A stretch of 32,003 nucleotides of DNA from Hyphomicrobiales bacterium (GCA_017305925.1 JAFKJW010000058.1:1-32003); one strand, 5' to 3'. Positions 1 to 9,735 are shown, numbered from the stretch's first letter. The notes: generated by a model from the sequence alone, not told the origin. Program-made: numbers and translations.

Positions 1-1
1 G

Positions 2-1129
2 GCGCAGCGCAAGCACCTGCAATCCTTCGTCGATCGTTTCCGCGCCAAGGCCTCGAAGGCCCGGCAGGCACAGTCGCGCATCAAGGCGCTGGAGAAGATG
101 AAGCCGATCGCGGCGATGATCACCGACACCGTGCGGCCCTTCTCCTTTCCCGAGCCGGCCAAGACGGCGGCCTCGCCGATCATCGCGCTGGACGGCGTCA
201 ATGTCGGCTATGCGCCCGGCCGCCCGATCCTGAAGCGCCTGTCGCTGCGCATCGACGCGGACGACCGCATCGCGCTGCTCGGCGCCAACGGCAACGGCAA
301 GTCGACCTTCGCCAAGCTGCTCTCGGCCCGCCTCAGGCCGGAAAACGGCACGATGACGGTGGCGCCCGGCCTGAAGGTCGGCATGTTCGCCCAGCACCAG
401 CTCGACGCTCTCAGGCCCGAGGAGAACGCCTACGAGCATGTGCGGCGCTTGATGCCGGAGGCGCCGGAATCGAAGGTGCGCGCCCGCGTCGCGCAGTTCG
501 GCCTGACGACCGAGAAGATGAATACGCCGGCCAAGGACCTGTCCGGCGGCGAGAAGGCGCGGCTTTTGATGGGGCTGTCGGTCTTCGAGGGGCCGAACCT
601 GTTCATCCTCGACGAGCCGACGAACCACCTCGACATCGATTCGCGCGAGGCGCTGATGCATGCGCTGAACGATTTTCCGGGTGCCGTGATCCTGATCAGC
701 CATGACCGCCACCTGATCGAGGCGACGGCCGACCGGCTCTGGCTGGTCAAGGACGGGTCGGTGAAGAGTTTCGACGGCGACATGGCCGACTACCGCCGCG
801 AGATCGTCGGCAATGTGGACGACCGGCGCGAAAGGCGCGAAGCCGACAAGGCGTCGAAGGCCGACCGCCGTCGCGAGGCCGCGCAGCGGCGTGCCGCGCT
901 GGAGCCGCTCGCCAAGCAGATCAAGGCCACGGAAGCGCTCATCGAGCGCCTGCGCAAGCGGCTCGACGGCATCGAGGATCAGCTTGCCGACCCGACGCTT
1001 TACGAAAGGGACCCGAAGGCCGTGACGCAGCTTTCGAAGGAGCGGGCGGACCTCGCCGGCCAGCTCGCCTTGCATGAGGAGACGTGGCTGTCGCTGTCGT
1101 CGGAATACGAGGAGGCGATGGCGGACTGA
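2..1129 (+). CDS. ABC-F family ATP-binding protein, C-terminal part (5' end outside window)
   Basis: The reading frame is open from base 2, so the gene begins upstream and only the linker and second ATPase domain are visible. The first ~32 residues are the charged, Gln/Lys/Arg-rich linker between the two cassettes typical of ABC-F proteins. Then come Walker A (GANGNGKST), the signature LSGGEKARL, Walker B with LFILDEPTNHLD and the H-loop SHDRHL, in the usual order. The last ~90 residues form an Arg/Glu/Lys-rich coiled coil. ABC-F proteins are soluble, have no membrane domain, and act on the ribosome. The layout resembles the YheS/Uup branch, but the subfamily cannot be settled without the N-terminal half. 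An internal ATG at 98 lies inside the linker and is not a likely start. The gene is convergent with the minus-strand gene ending at 1151. Confidence 0.93.
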   Translation, partial: AQRKHLQSFVDRFRAKASKARQAQSRIKALEKMKPIAAMITDTVRPFSFPEPAKTAASPIIALDGVNVGYAPGRPILKRLSLRIDADDRIALLGANGNGKSTFAKLLSARLRPENGTMTVAPGLKVGMFAQHQLDALRPEENAYEHVRRLMPEAPESKVRARVAQFGLTTEKMNTPAKDLSGGEKARLLMGLSVFEGPNLFILDEPTNHLDIDSREALMHALNDFPGAVILISHDRHLIEATADRLWLVKDGSVKSFDGDMADYRREIVGNVDDRRERREADKASKADRRREAAQRRAALEPLAKQIKATEALIERLRKRLDGIEDQLADPTLYERDPKAVTQLSKERADLAGQLALHEETWLSLSSEYEEAMAD

Positions 1130-1150
1130 TCGCCATTGCCGTCCGCCGGC

Positions 1151-1771
1151 TCAGTTCCGCGAAGCACCCCTGCCCCAGCGCGGCGGCGGAGGCTGCGAGT
1201 TCGGATTGGCGGGCGGATCCCCGCGCCGCCGCCGGCGCGCCACCACCAGGCCGATGAAGCCGACCGCCATCAGCGCGAAGCCGGCGGGCTGCGCCCGGCG
1301 GTCGAGCGGCGCGGCCCCGGAGCGCAGTTCGACCTCGACCGAGCGCATGTCCATGTCGTCGACGTCGCCCTGGCCGACCGTGAACTTGTAGGTGCCCGGA
1401 GCGACCGGATCGATCACGCCCGCTTCCGCCCGGTAGATCCGGTCCTGCGACTGCGGACTGCGCTGCCGGCTGACCGAATCGGCGAACGACATGGCTTTGG
1501 CGAGAACCGTCCGCCCGTCATGCGAGACCGTCATCGTCAGCACCGCCCGGGCATTCTCGAAGGCCGGCGCGCCGAGCGTGGTCAGGTCCACCAGCACGCG
1601 CACCGGCGCGTCCGAGCTGCCGAGATCCGCCTCGAACGGTTTGAACCCGGAAGCGCGGTCGTAGACGGGCCAGCTTCCCAGTTCCTCGCCGGAAAAATTG
1701 TTGGCGTACCACGGATAGAAGATGCCGAGGGCGGCACCGGCGAGCAGAAGCAAAAGGAAGAAGCCCCGCAT
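1151..1771 (-). CDS. Hypothetical membrane-anchored protein with periplasmic domain
   Basis: A 206-residue protein that I do not recognise as a named family. Residues 2-17 form a hydrophobic N-terminal segment (MRGFFLLLLLAGAALG) that is a signal anchor or signal peptide. A ~140-residue domain follows with beta-rich alternating character (VRVLVDLTTLG, AVLTMTVSHDG, GTYKFTVGQGDVDD). A second hydrophobic segment near residues 165-180 (FALMAVGFIGLVVA) is followed by RRRRR and a Pro-rich tail. This suggests a periplasmic domain held by one or two membrane helices with the basic tail in the cytoplasm. The start ATG shares its A with the holC stop codon (TGATG), so the gene is probably translationally coupled to holC. 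An upstream in-frame ATG at 1813 lies well inside holC and is less likely. Function unknown. Confidence 0.75.
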   Translation of the reverse strand: MRGFFLLLLLAGAALGIFYPWYANNFSGEELGSWPVYDRASGFKPFEADLGSSDAPVRVLVDLTTLGAPAFENARAVLTMTVSHDGRTVLAKAMSFADSVSRQRSPQSQDRIYRAEAGVIDPVAPGTYKFTVGQGDVDDMDMRSVEVELRSGAAPLDRRAQPAGFALMAVGFIGLVVARRRRRGDPPANPNSQPPPPRWGRGASRN

Positions 1772-2220
1772 CAGGCCTGCCGCTCCCAGCGGCGGTCCTC
1801 GGCCTGCTGCCAATAGGTGACGCTGTGGCCGGCCGTCTTCATGTGCTTCCAGTGGCGGCGTGCGGCTTCCAGCTGGTCGGCGTCGTGCCCGTCGAACAGG
1901 AAGACCGCCCGCTCATAGGCCGAAAGGTCGGGCGGCGAGGCGCCGTCCACGACGAAGCGTATCCTGGCGTCGTTGGCGTTGCCCTCCCCCGTGGTCAGCA
2001 GCACCGGCTGGTCGGCCGGATGCGGATCGCGGTCCGTGCCGTGCGCCAGGAAGGAATCGTCTCGCCAGGTCCACAGATGCGCATCGAGCGCGTCACGCCG
2101 CTCCTCGGTGCCGGACTGGACGACGACATTCCAGCCGCGCTGCAGGCTCTTCTCCAGCAGCGGCGGCAGCGCTTCCTCGAGCGTCGATTGCGTCAAGTGA
2201 TAGAAGAGGACCTCGGTCAT
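1771..2220 (-). CDS. holC: DNA polymerase III chi subunit
   Basis: The chi subunit of the DNA polymerase III clamp loader links the replisome to single-strand-binding protein. The 149-residue product has the family landmarks: an N-terminal EVLFYHL strand, LLEKSLQRGWNVVVQ, the DALDAHLWTWRDDSFLAHG segment, the QPVLLTT strand and a C-terminal aromatic-rich helix (HWKHMKTAGHSVTYWQQ). Length is usual for the family. The ATG at 2220 is chosen, two bases after the pepA stop; a GTG two codons upstream (2226) would overlap pepA and cannot be excluded. pepA followed by holC is a familiar arrangement in proteobacteria. The gene appears to be the second of a three-gene run pepA-holC-hypothetical. Confidence 0.93.
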   Translation of the reverse strand: MTEVLFYHLTQSTLEEALPPLLEKSLQRGWNVVVQSGTEERRDALDAHLWTWRDDSFLAHGTDRDPHPADQPVLLTTGEGNANDARIRFVVDGASPPDLSAYERAVFLFDGHDADQLEAARRHWKHMKTAGHSVTYWQQAEDRRWERQA

Positions 2221-2222
2221 CG

Positions 2223-3710
2223 TCACTTTTCATAGTGATCGCGCACAAGGCGGTCCAGAAGGCGCACGCCGAAACCGCTCGCCCAGGAGGGGCTGATGTC
2301 GGAGTTCGGCGCATTCATGGCGGTACCCGCTATGTCCAGATGCGCCCATGGCGTGTCCTTGACGAAGCGCTGAAGGAACTGCGCGGCGGAGATCGCGCCG
2401 CCGTAGCGCCCGCCGATGTTCTTCATGTCGGCGTTCTTGCTGTCGATCAGCTTGTCGTATTCGGGCCCGAGCGGCATGCGCCATACTTTTTCGTGCGTCT
2501 CGTTGCCGGCCTCGATCAACTGGCTTGCAAGCGTATCATCGTTGCTGAACAGGCCCGCATGGTGCTGGCCGAGCGCGACGATGATCGCGCCGGTCAGCGT
2601 GGCGAGATCGATCATCACCTTGGGCTGCAGTTTCTGCTGGCAGTAGGTCATGGCGTCGGCGAGCACGAGGCGCCCTTCCGCGTCGGTGTTGAGCACCTCG
2701 ATGGTCTGCCGCGACATCGACGTGACGATGTCGCCGGGGCGCTGCGCGTTGGCGTCGACCATGTTCTCGACGCAGCCGATGACGCCCACCACGTTGGCCT
2801 TCGCCTTGCGGGCGGCGATCGCATGCATGGCGCCGACCACGGCGGCGGCCCCGCCGACGTCGCCGCGCATGTCTTCCATGCTGGAGGCGGGCTTCATGGA
2901 ATTGCCGCCGGTGTCGAAGACGACGCCCTTGCCGACCAGCGCCACCGGCCTGTCGCCCGCCCTGCCGCCGTTCCAGCGCATGACCACCAGCCGCGGCGGC
3001 CGCACCGACCCCTGCGCGACGCCGAGCAGCGCGCCCATGCCGAGCTTGCGCATCTCCTTCTCGCCGAGCACCTCGACCTTGACGCCGAGCGAGGACAGAC
3101 GCTCCGCGCGCTGCGCGAACTCGACGGGGCCCAGCATGTTGGCAGGCTCGTTCACCAGGTCGCGCGCGAGATAGACGCCCGCCGCGAGCCCCTCCATCGC
3201 CTCGAAGGCCTTTTCGGCCGCGGCATGCCTGGCGCAGCGGATCGTCAGCGCGACCGGGCCCCCGGCCCGCGCCTTGTCGTCCCTGGTCTTGTAGCGGTCG
3301 AAGCTGTAGGCGCGCAGCGCCGCCCCCAGCGCGAGACCCGCGGCCGACCGCGGGTCGACGGCCTTGTCGCCGGCGAGCTCCACAACCACGTCGATTCGCG
3401 CGGCGCCGCGCAGCGCGGCGTAGATCGCCCCGCCCAGCCGCATCCAGCCATACTCGTCGAGTTCGTCAGGCCCGCCGGTGCCGAGCACCAGAATCCTGTC
3501 GAGCGGCGACCCCGCCGGCGCCACCACGTCCACGGTCGCGCCGAACTTGCCCGAAAAATCCGCGACACGGATCGCCCGCTCCAGCTGCTGCCCCTTGTCG
3601 AGCGCCTTCGCGGTCTTGGCGAGCCCGTTCTCCGGGCCGGTCAGGACGACCGCCGCCCCTTCGCGCGGCGCGCCGATTGCCGCAAATCTGACCGAAAGAC
3701 GATCTTTCAT
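2223..3710 (-). CDS. pepA: Leucyl aminopeptidase, M17 family
   Basis: A cytosolic di-metal aminopeptidase that removes N-terminal residues from peptides. The product is 495 residues, typical for PepA. The N-terminal macro-like domain leads into the catalytic domain with [11 protein letters not shown] (metal-binding Lys261 and Asp266) and [16 protein letters not shown] (Asp343, Glu345 and Arg347 by analogy with E. coli Asp352, Glu354, Arg356). The start at 3710 gives MKDRLSVRF, the usual opening; the frame stays open upstream to 3752 but adds only a non-conserved leader. A small oddity is Asn in [10 protein letters not shown], where I expect Ile or Val-like residues. The gene is divergent from lptF across a 341-base spacer and heads the holC operon. 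Confidence 0.97.
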   Translation of the reverse strand: MKDRLSVRFAAIGAPREGAAVVLTGPENGLAKTAKALDKGQQLERAIRVADFSGKFGATVDVVAPAGSPLDRILVLGTGGPDELDEYGWMRLGGAIYAALRGAARIDVVVELAGDKAVDPRSAAGLALGAALRAYSFDRYKTRDDKARAGGPVALTIRCARHAAAEKAFEAMEGLAAGVYLARDLVNEPANMLGPVEFAQRAERLSSLGVKVEVLGEKEMRKLGMGALLGVAQGSVRPPRLVVMRWNGGRAGDRPVALVGKGVVFDTGGNSMKPASSMEDMRGDVGGAAAVVGAMHAIAARKAKANVVGVIGCVENMVDANAQRPGDIVTSMSRQTIEVLNTDAEGRLVLADAMTYCQQKLQPKVMIDLATLTGAIIVALGQHHAGLFSNDDTLASQLIEAGNETHEKVWRMPLGPEYDKLIDSKNADMKNIGGRYGGAISAAQFLQRFVKDTPWAHLDIAGTAMNAPNSDISPSWASGFGVRLLDRLVRDHYEK

Positions 3711-4051
3711 GCCGTGATCCGTTTGTTCTTCCATTCGTCCTGCCCTTGCCACCGCAACACGCCACGAAGATCAAGGCCCCTGCAACGGACATCGTTAATC
3801 CCATGCAAACATTGAGACATCGGCGGCCAAAAGTCGCGTTCCCAGATGGCGCGGAGCATGTATTAACCACGTTCCTTGGTCTTTTGTTAGGGTAAGATCC
3901 CGACAATTTGCCATAAGCTGGACACGCTGCTCGGGCATCCGATCTGGAAAGCTGTTGTGCCGGGAGTACCGGCACACTAGAGCCTGTCACGAAATCCGAA
4001 GAAAGGCTCTGATTTGCACGACAAGGCAGAGAGAACACCGACGCCCGTTCG
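3711..4051. promoter_or_regulatory. Divergent pepA/lptF intergenic region with two inverted repeats
   Basis: A 341-base gap with no credible gene; a 60-codon minus-strand frame at 3795-3977 has no recognisable features. It should hold the promoters for pepA and for the lptF operon, but I could not find convincing -35/-10 pairs. Two inverted repeats are visible on the lptF side. TGTGCCGG and CCGGCACA (3956-3963 and 3969-3976) form a perfect 8-bp stem with a 5-base loop. AGAGCC and GGCTCT (3979-3984 and 4005-4010) enclose 20 bases. Neither is followed by a T-run, so they look like leader or operator structures rather than terminators. Confidence 0.4.
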
Positions 4052-5254
4052 ATGAAGCTGATTGAACGCTACATATTCCGCAGGGCGTTCGTGGTGTTCG
4101 CCGCGGCTCTCGGCTGGACGCTCGCCATCGTCTGGACCACCCAGGTGCTGGAGCGCATCGACCTGGTGACGACCAACGGCCAGTCGGTCCTCGCCTTCCT
4201 CGAGCTGGCGACCCTCATCATTCCCTCGGTGGCGCCGATGGTGATGCCCTTCGCCGTGGCCATCGGCGTCGCGCACACGCTTTCGGTGATGAACACCGAC
4301 TCCGAGCTGGTGGTGATCAACGCCTCCGGAAGCTCGCGCGCCTCGATCATCAAGCCGATGCTCCTGATCGGCCTCGGCGTCAGCATCGCCTCCTTCGCGG
4401 TGGACAACGGCATCGACCCCTATGCGCGCCAGCACGCGCGGGAAATGGTCGCGGCGGCACGCGCCGACCTGCTTTCGTCCGTCATCCAGGAAGGCACCTT
4501 CCGCCGCGTCGAGAAGGGCGTCTTCCTGCAGGTCGGCGAGCGGCGACCGGACGGCCTGCTGGGAAGCATCTTCATCGCCGATTCGCGCGATCCGCAGATC
4601 GATCTCGTCTATTATGCCAAGACCGGCGCCGTCACCAATATCGACGGCCGCAACCTCCTTTTGATGAGGGAGGGCGTGGTCCACCGCAGGCCGGCGGGCC
4701 GGGAAGTCTCCGTCGTGCGGTTCGACAGCTACGCCTTCGACCTGTCCCTGCTCGCGCCGGAGGATCAGGCGGTGATGCTCTTCCCCAAGGACCAGACGCT
4801 GGGCTACCTGATGGAGCCGGACCGGAACGACTGGTTCTTTCAGCACTATCCGACCAAGTACCGGGCCGAATTGCACCGCCGGCTCGCCGACTGGATGTAC
4901 CCGCTGGTGTTCTCGCTGATCGCGCTCGCCGTGGCGGGCGACGCACGCTCGCACAGGGAGGCGCGGGTGCATCCGATGCTGACGGTGCTGACGATCGCGC
5001 TGCTCGTCCGCTGGGCCGGCTTCGGCGCGGCGAACGGGGCGGAAGGCAATCCCGGCCTCGTCTGGGCGATCTATGGCGTGCCGCTCGTCACCATGGCGGT
5101 CTGCGCCTGGTTCATCCGCACCAACCGGACGCTCGAACTGCCGGTCGCGCTCACCGAGCGGATGCTGGGGCTCGTCGCGCGCCTTCTCCAGCAGGTCGCG
5201 ATGTGGCGGCGCCGGCTGCTGCGGCAGTCGGCCGACGCCGGGGAGAGCGCATGA
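4052..5254 (+). CDS. lptF: LPS export ABC transporter permease LptF
   Basis: An inner-membrane subunit of the LptB2FG machine that extracts lipopolysaccharide and feeds it to the periplasmic bridge. The 400-residue product starts MKLIERYIFRRAF, the usual cytoplasmic leader. Two to three membrane helices follow in the first ~115 residues, then a large periplasmic jellyroll-like domain (about 130-265) and three C-terminal helices (about 280-370). The motif YPLVFSLIALAVAGD at the start of the second helix set is typical. It is the first gene of the lptF-lptG-lptD-surA run, and its TGA overlaps the lptG ATG by four bases (ATGA). Shine-Dalgarno sequence is weak. LptF and LptG are paralogous, but position and sequence match the LptF side. 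Confidence 0.95.
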   Translation: MKLIERYIFRRAFVVFAAALGWTLAIVWTTQVLERIDLVTTNGQSVLAFLELATLIIPSVAPMVMPFAVAIGVAHTLSVMNTDSELVVINASGSSRASIIKPMLLIGLGVSIASFAVDNGIDPYARQHAREMVAAARADLLSSVIQEGTFRRVEKGVFLQVGERRPDGLLGSIFIADSRDPQIDLVYYAKTGAVTNIDGRNLLLMREGVVHRRPAGREVSVVRFDSYAFDLSLLAPEDQAVMLFPKDQTLGYLMEPDRNDWFFQHYPTKYRAELHRRLADWMYPLVFSLIALAVAGDARSHREARVHPMLTVLTIALLVRWAGFGAANGAEGNPGLVWAIYGVPLVTMAVCAWFIRTNRTLELPVALTERMLGLVARLLQQVAMWRRRLLRQSADAGESA

Positions 5255-6336
5255 TGGGCTGGACGCTCGGCAGCTACATCTTCCGGCGCTACGCCATCAT
5301 CACGACCTGGATGTTCGTCGGCACCTTCGCGCTGATCTTCATCATCGACTTCGCGGAATTCTCCAGCCGCATGTCGTCGCTGCCCGAGTTCACCTTCCCG
5401 CGGGCCCTGGCGGTCATCGCGCTGAGGGTCCCGATGTTCATGGTGCAGACGGTGCCCTTCGTCGCGCTGTTTTCCGCCATGGCGGTGATGATCGCGCTCA
5501 ACCGGCGCTCCGAACTGGTGATCGCCCGGGCAGCCGGGATCTCCGTGTGGCAGCTTCTCATGCCCCTGAGCATCGGCGCCTTCGTGTTCGGCCTCTTCAT
5601 GATCTTTGTGTTCGATCCGATCGCCGCGAACGGCCTTGCGCGCTCGGAGCTGGCCGAGGCCGACATGAAGAGCGCGGACTCCACGAAGGCGGGCGACCTC
5701 GTGCCGTGGCTTCGCCAGAAGGCCGACGGCGTCGACACCATCGTGGGCGCCAAGGCCACCCTCAATCGCGGCATGGAGCTGGCGGACGCCAGCTTCTTCC
5801 GCATCGGCAAGGATGGCGACATCGCCGAGCGGCTCGATGCGCGGCGCGCCTATCTGCGGGACGGCTACTGGGAGCTCGTCGACGTCGACCGCTATACGGG
5901 CAACACGCACGAGGCGGGCATAAAGACGATGAGGGTCCCGACGAACCTGCGCGAGGAATTCGTGCAGGACAGGCTCGCGAGGCCCGAGACGATCCCGCTC
6001 TACGACTTGCCGGAGAAGATGCGCGTGGCCGAATCGTTCGGCGTGAGGGCCAACGCGTTCGGAATGCAGTTTCATTCCCTCGTCGCCCTGCCGCTTCTGC
6101 TGGTCGCCATGACGCTGATCGCGGCGACGGTTTCGCTGCGTTTCGCGCGGCTGGGGCAGTCCGTCTCCCTGATTCTGGGTGGCGTCGTGGCGGGGTTTCT
6201 GCTTTATGTCGTCTCGGTGCTGGTCAAGGCGTTCGGCAACTCGGGGATCGTTCCTCCCGTCGTCGCAGCGTGGTTTCCAGTGATCGTGGCAGTCTTGCTG
6301 GGGGTGACGCTCCTGCTTTATCGAGAGGATGGCTAG
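5251..6336 (+). CDS. lptG: LPS export ABC transporter permease LptG
   Basis: The partner permease of LptF in the LPS exporter. It has 361 residues, beginning MMGWTLGSYIFRRYAI, with membrane helices near 15-40, 55-80 and 97-122, a periplasmic domain, and C-terminal helices near 270-360. NRRSELVIARAAGIS is the typical coupling-helix region that contacts the LptB ATPase. The start at 5251 (ATGATG) overlaps the lptF stop by four bases; longer in-frame extensions upstream lie inside lptF and are unlikely. The TAG stop shares its G with the GTG start of lptD (TAGTG). LptB itself is not in the window, as is common because it lies near lptA/lptC elsewhere. Confidence 0.95.
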   Translation: MMGWTLGSYIFRRYAIITTWMFVGTFALIFIIDFAEFSSRMSSLPEFTFPRALAVIALRVPMFMVQTVPFVALFSAMAVMIALNRRSELVIARAAGISVWQLLMPLSIGAFVFGLFMIFVFDPIAANGLARSELAEADMKSADSTKAGDLVPWLRQKADGVDTIVGAKATLNRGMELADASFFRIGKDGDIAERLDARRAYLRDGYWELVDVDRYTGNTHEAGIKTMRVPTNLREEFVQDRLARPETIPLYDLPEKMRVAESFGVRANAFGMQFHSLVALPLLLVAMTLIAATVSLRFARLGQSVSLILGGVVAGFLLYVVSVLVKAFGNSGIVPPVVAAWFPVIVAVLLGVTLLLYREDG

Positions 6337-8687
6337 TGGGCTGCTCGCTCGCTCCGAATCGTCGGCGCAGTCAGCCCGTGCTCCTGGCCGGGGTCGCGGC
6401 GCTTGCGCTTGCCGCCGTCCTGTCGGCACCGCTCGCGCGCGCCCAGAATTTCGGGATCGAGCAATCCGTCCCGGCCAATTCCCAGCTCCTCCTCCAAGCC
6501 GACCAGCTGATCTACAATGACGACGAGTCGACCGTCACCGCCGCCGGCGGCGTGCAGATCGGCTACGGCGGAAATCGCCTCGTCTCCGACAAGGTCGTCT
6601 ACAACCGCAAGACAGGCCGCCTGCTGGCGGTGGGGCGCGTCGAGCTCATCGACAGGAACGGCACGAAATTCTATGCCGACCAGATCGATGTCACGGACGA
6701 TTTCGGCGACGGCTTCATCAACACGCTTCAGGTCGTGACGACCGACAAGACCTATTTCGGGGCGGAGAGCGCGGAGCGCCAGGGCGGCGTGCTGACGAAA
6801 TTCCACAACGGAATATATACGGCTTGCGAGCCGTGCGAGGATAAGCCCGACAAGGCGCCGATCTGGCGGATCAAGTCGAAGACGATCATCTGGAACGGCA
6901 AGACCAAGATGATCCGTTTCGAGCGCCCGCGCTTCGAGATGTTCGGCCTGCCGATCGCCTTCGTTCCGGCTTTCGAGGTTCCCGATCCGTCGGTGAAGCG
7001 GAAAACGGGCTTCCTGATGCCCGGCATATCCTATGATTCGAAGCTCGGTTTCGGCGCGACCATCCCCTACTACCTCGCCCTGTCGCCGACCTACGACGTG
7101 ACGCTCGAAGGCACCTATCATTCGAGCCAGGGCTTTCTCGGGGAGGCCCAGTGGCGCCAGCGCTTCAACAACGGGCAGTACAATCTCAAGATCGCCGGCA
7201 TAGACCAGGGCGGCTCCGAGCATTTCGACGCCAACACGGTCGACCGCAAGCAGGACGGCTTCCGCGGGATGGTCGGCTCCAAGGGCGAGTTCGCGCTCAA
7301 CCCGCGCTGGAATTTCGGCTGGAACCTGATGACCCAGACCGACAAGGACTTCGCCCGGTCCTACGGGATCGGCGGTTTCTCGGATTACGTATTCCGCAAC
7401 GAGATATATCTCACCGGCCTCAACGACAGGAACTATTTCGACCTGCGCGCCATGAAGTTCAACGTGCAGGAAAATATCCTGGACTCGTCCTCTGCGGCAC
7501 GGGACGGCAAGCAGCCCTGGGTGCTTCCCTCGCTCGACTATTCCTATACGCCGGACGAGCCCGTCGCCGGCGGAGAGCTCAATTTCGATCTCAGCGCGCG
7601 GACCATCTACCGCTCGGAGGAGGACGTGGCGCTCGGCGCTCCGGTCGTCCGCGGCGTCGAAGACACCAACAGCCGCATCACCGGCGAGGCGGAATGGCGC
7701 CGCTCCTTCATCACCGAAGGCGGGCTCGTCGTCACGCCGCTGCTGCATCTGAGGGCGGACGCGGCATACAACGACATGTCCATGGAGTCGCAGGCCGACA
7801 TCCAGCGGATGGCGCAGCTCCTGAACGTCCAGGCGGACGTGCGCTCCTCTCTCTACCGCTACATGGCCACGGCCGGGCTGGAGACGCGCTGGCCGGTGTT
7901 GTTCTCGACCACCAGCTCGACCCATGTCCTCGAACCGGTCGCGCAGATCTTCGTGCGGCCCGACGAGCCCGATGCCACCCGGCTCGGCCTCGTGAACGAG
8001 GATGCCCAGAGCTTCGTGTTCGACGCCGCGAACCTCTTCGACCGCGACAAGTTCTCCGGCTACGACAGGATCGAGGGCGGCACCCGCGCCAATCTCGGCC
8101 TGCGCTATTCCGGCTCTTTCGACAATGGCTGGACGACCAACGCGATCTTCGGGCAATCCTACCAGCTCGCCGGCCTCAACTCCTTCGCGACGCCGGACCT
8201 GGTGAATGTCGGCGCCTATTCGGGGCTGGAAACCGACGTCTCGGACTATGTCGGCATGATGGGATTCGGCACGCCCTTCGGGCTTTCCGCCTCGCTCAGC
8301 GCCCGCATGGACAAGGACACGTTCGACCCCCGCCGCACGGAGGTGCGCGCGGCCTACAGCGGCTCGCGCTTCTCGATCTACGGCAAATACGCCTTCATCG
8401 ACGCGCAGCCCCTCTACGGCCTCAATGTCGATCAGGAGGAAGTGTCCGGCGGCGCATCGGCCAAGATCGGCGACAACTGGAGGATCTTCGCCTCCGCGAC
8501 CTTCGACGTCCGCAACAGCGTGGTGCTCAGCAACAGCGCCGGCTTCTCCTACAACGACGAGTGCTTCGGTTACCTGCTCACCTTCACCCAGTCGCGCAAC
8601 CGCCTGACCGGCGAGGAAACGCAGAGCATAGGCTTCAACCTGTCCTTCAGGACGCTGGGAGACATCGGCTCGGGCGGCGCGATCTGA
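6336..8687 (+). CDS. lptD: LPS assembly outer-membrane protein LptD
   Basis: The outer-membrane beta-barrel that inserts LPS into the outer leaflet. The GTG at 6336 overlaps the lptG stop by one base and gives a 783-residue protein with a clear signal peptide: basic NRRR, a hydrophobic run at about 15-33, and cleavage probably after ARA at 36. Residues ~45-150 form the LptA/OstA-like beta-jellyroll (DQLIYNDDESTVTAAGGVQI, VVYNRKTGRLLAVG). From about 200 onward the alternating pattern of barrel strands begins, with LGFGATIPYYLALSPTYDVT typical of LptD. Only three cysteines are evident (Cys164 and Cys167 in CEPC, Cys743), so the disulfide pattern differs from the four-Cys E. coli protein. A long frame continuing upstream of 6336 is only an out-of-frame reading of lptG. 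Confidence 0.96.
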   Translation: MGCSLAPNRRRSQPVLLAGVAALALAAVLSAPLARAQNFGIEQSVPANSQLLLQADQLIYNDDESTVTAAGGVQIGYGGNRLVSDKVVYNRKTGRLLAVGRVELIDRNGTKFYADQIDVTDDFGDGFINTLQVVTTDKTYFGAESAERQGGVLTKFHNGIYTACEPCEDKPDKAPIWRIKSKTIIWNGKTKMIRFERPRFEMFGLPIAFVPAFEVPDPSVKRKTGFLMPGISYDSKLGFGATIPYYLALSPTYDVTLEGTYHSSQGFLGEAQWRQRFNNGQYNLKIAGIDQGGSEHFDANTVDRKQDGFRGMVGSKGEFALNPRWNFGWNLMTQTDKDFARSYGIGGFSDYVFRNEIYLTGLNDRNYFDLRAMKFNVQENILDSSSAARDGKQPWVLPSLDYSYTPDEPVAGGELNFDLSARTIYRSEEDVALGAPVVRGVEDTNSRITGEAEWRRSFITEGGLVVTPLLHLRADAAYNDMSMESQADIQRMAQLLNVQADVRSSLYRYMATAGLETRWPVLFSTTSSTHVLEPVAQIFVRPDEPDATRLGLVNEDAQSFVFDAANLFDRDKFSGYDRIEGGTRANLGLRYSGSFDNGWTTNAIFGQSYQLAGLNSFATPDLVNVGAYSGLETDVSDYVGMMGFGTPFGLSASLSARMDKDTFDPRRTEVRAAYSGSRFSIYGKYAFIDAQPLYGLNVDQEEVSGGASAKIGDNWRIFASATFDVRNSVVLSNSAGFSYNDECFGYLLTFTQSRNRLTGEETQSIGFNLSFRTLGDIGSGGAI

Positions 8688-8771
8688 TCCGAATGAGCGG
8701 ACCGGACATGCTTTTGCCGCACGGGGATGGCAGGGGACGGACCTTCGGCTCGAAATGAACAGAGGATCGCG

Positions 8772-9716
8772 ATGATTTCGGCGCGAACGCTTGGATTTGC
8801 AGCGGCATTGGCCTTGACCGCCGCTTTCTCACCGCTTCCGGGCGGGTTCGGCACGGCACAGGCCGTGGCCAGCGAGATCAAGTACCTGGTCAACAATGTC
8901 CCGATCACGAGCTACGACATCCAGCGCCGCGCCGCGTTCATCCGCCTGCAGCACGCGAAGGCCAGCGCCGCCGACCAGATGATCGAACAGACGCTGCGCA
9001 ACCAGGAGATCGCCCGGCTGGGGATCCGGGTAAGCGACCAGGAAGTGGATCAGGCCTTCGCGAACTTCGCCAAGGGCAACAAGCTGACGCCGAGCCAGCT
9101 CAACCAGATTTTTGCCAAGTCCGGCGTGACCACCCAGCATTTCAAGGATTACATCCGCGCGCAGATGGGCTGGAGCCGGGCGCTGGCGTCGCGCTCCCGC
9201 GCGGAGGGCACCGGCGGGATCACGTCCGAGCAGCAGGCGGTCCGCAAGATGATGCAGAAGGACGGCCAGAAGCCCAAGGCCACCGAATACATGCTGCAAC
9301 AGGTCATCTTCGTCGTGCCGAAGGGCGAGCGCGGCAGCCTTCTCGCCAAGCGCAAGCGCGAGGCCGAGGCGATGCGCCAGCGCTTCCAGGGCTGCGACAG
9401 CACCCGCAGCTTCGCCAAGGGACTGATCGACGTGACCGTGCGCGATCTCGGCCGGGTGCTCGAGCCGCAGCTTCCCAGCGACTGGGCGGAGCCGATCAAG
9501 AACACCAAGACGGGTGGTGCGACCATCGTGCGCGAAACCGAGCGCGGCGTCGAGTTCATCGGAATTTGCAGCGCGCGCGAGGTGTCGGACGACCGTGTCG
9601 CGCAGCTCACCCTCCAGGCGGAGGCGAGCAAGGGCGCCGACAGCGACACGGCCCAGAAGCTCAGCAAGACCTATACGGAAGAGCTGCGCAAGAAGGCGAA
9701 GATCGTGCAGCGCTGA
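8772..9716 (+). CDS. surA: SurA-like periplasmic chaperone (SurA N-terminal domain protein)
   Basis: A probable periplasmic chaperone for outer-membrane proteins. The 314-residue product has a signal peptide at about residues 1-36 (hydrophobic [11 protein letters not shown]). The SurA N-terminal motif [19 protein letters not shown] follows, and then a helical chaperone region ([29 protein letters not shown]). The region from ~170 ([16 protein letters not shown]) aligns with the start of a parvulin fold, but I do not see a full pair of PPIase domains, and the protein is shorter than E. coli SurA (428). It may therefore be chaperone-only. The start at 8772 is set by AGAGGA at 8761-8766; the longer frame from 8727 lacks a signal peptide. 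It follows lptD by 84 bases. pdxA, which I expect between surA and rsmA in rhizobia, is absent. Confidence 0.88.
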   Translation: MISARTLGFAAALALTAAFSPLPGGFGTAQAVASEIKYLVNNVPITSYDIQRRAAFIRLQHAKASAADQMIEQTLRNQEIARLGIRVSDQEVDQAFANFAKGNKLTPSQLNQIFAKSGVTTQHFKDYIRAQMGWSRALASRSRAEGTGGITSEQQAVRKMMQKDGQKPKATEYMLQQVIFVVPKGERGSLLAKRKREAEAMRQRFQGCDSTRSFAKGLIDVTVRDLGRVLEPQLPSDWAEPIKNTKTGGATIVRETERGVEFIGICSAREVSDDRVAQLTLQAEASKGADSDTAQKLSKTYTEELRKKAKIVQR

Positions 9717-9735
9717 CGCAAGGGCGCGCAGCATC

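Noticed and set aside
1860-3815. Long open frame on the plus strand opposite holC and pepA
   Set aside because: It is antisense to well-supported pepA, is Arg/His/Gly-rich and has no recognisable domain; high GC content produces such frames.
3795-3977. Possible 60-residue gene in the pepA/lptF spacer
   Set aside because: It has no conserved motif and spans likely promoter sequence.
5073-6335. N-terminal extension of LptD of about 420 residues
   Set aside because: It is an out-of-frame reading of lptF and lptG; the GTG at 6336 followed by a signal peptide is the real start.
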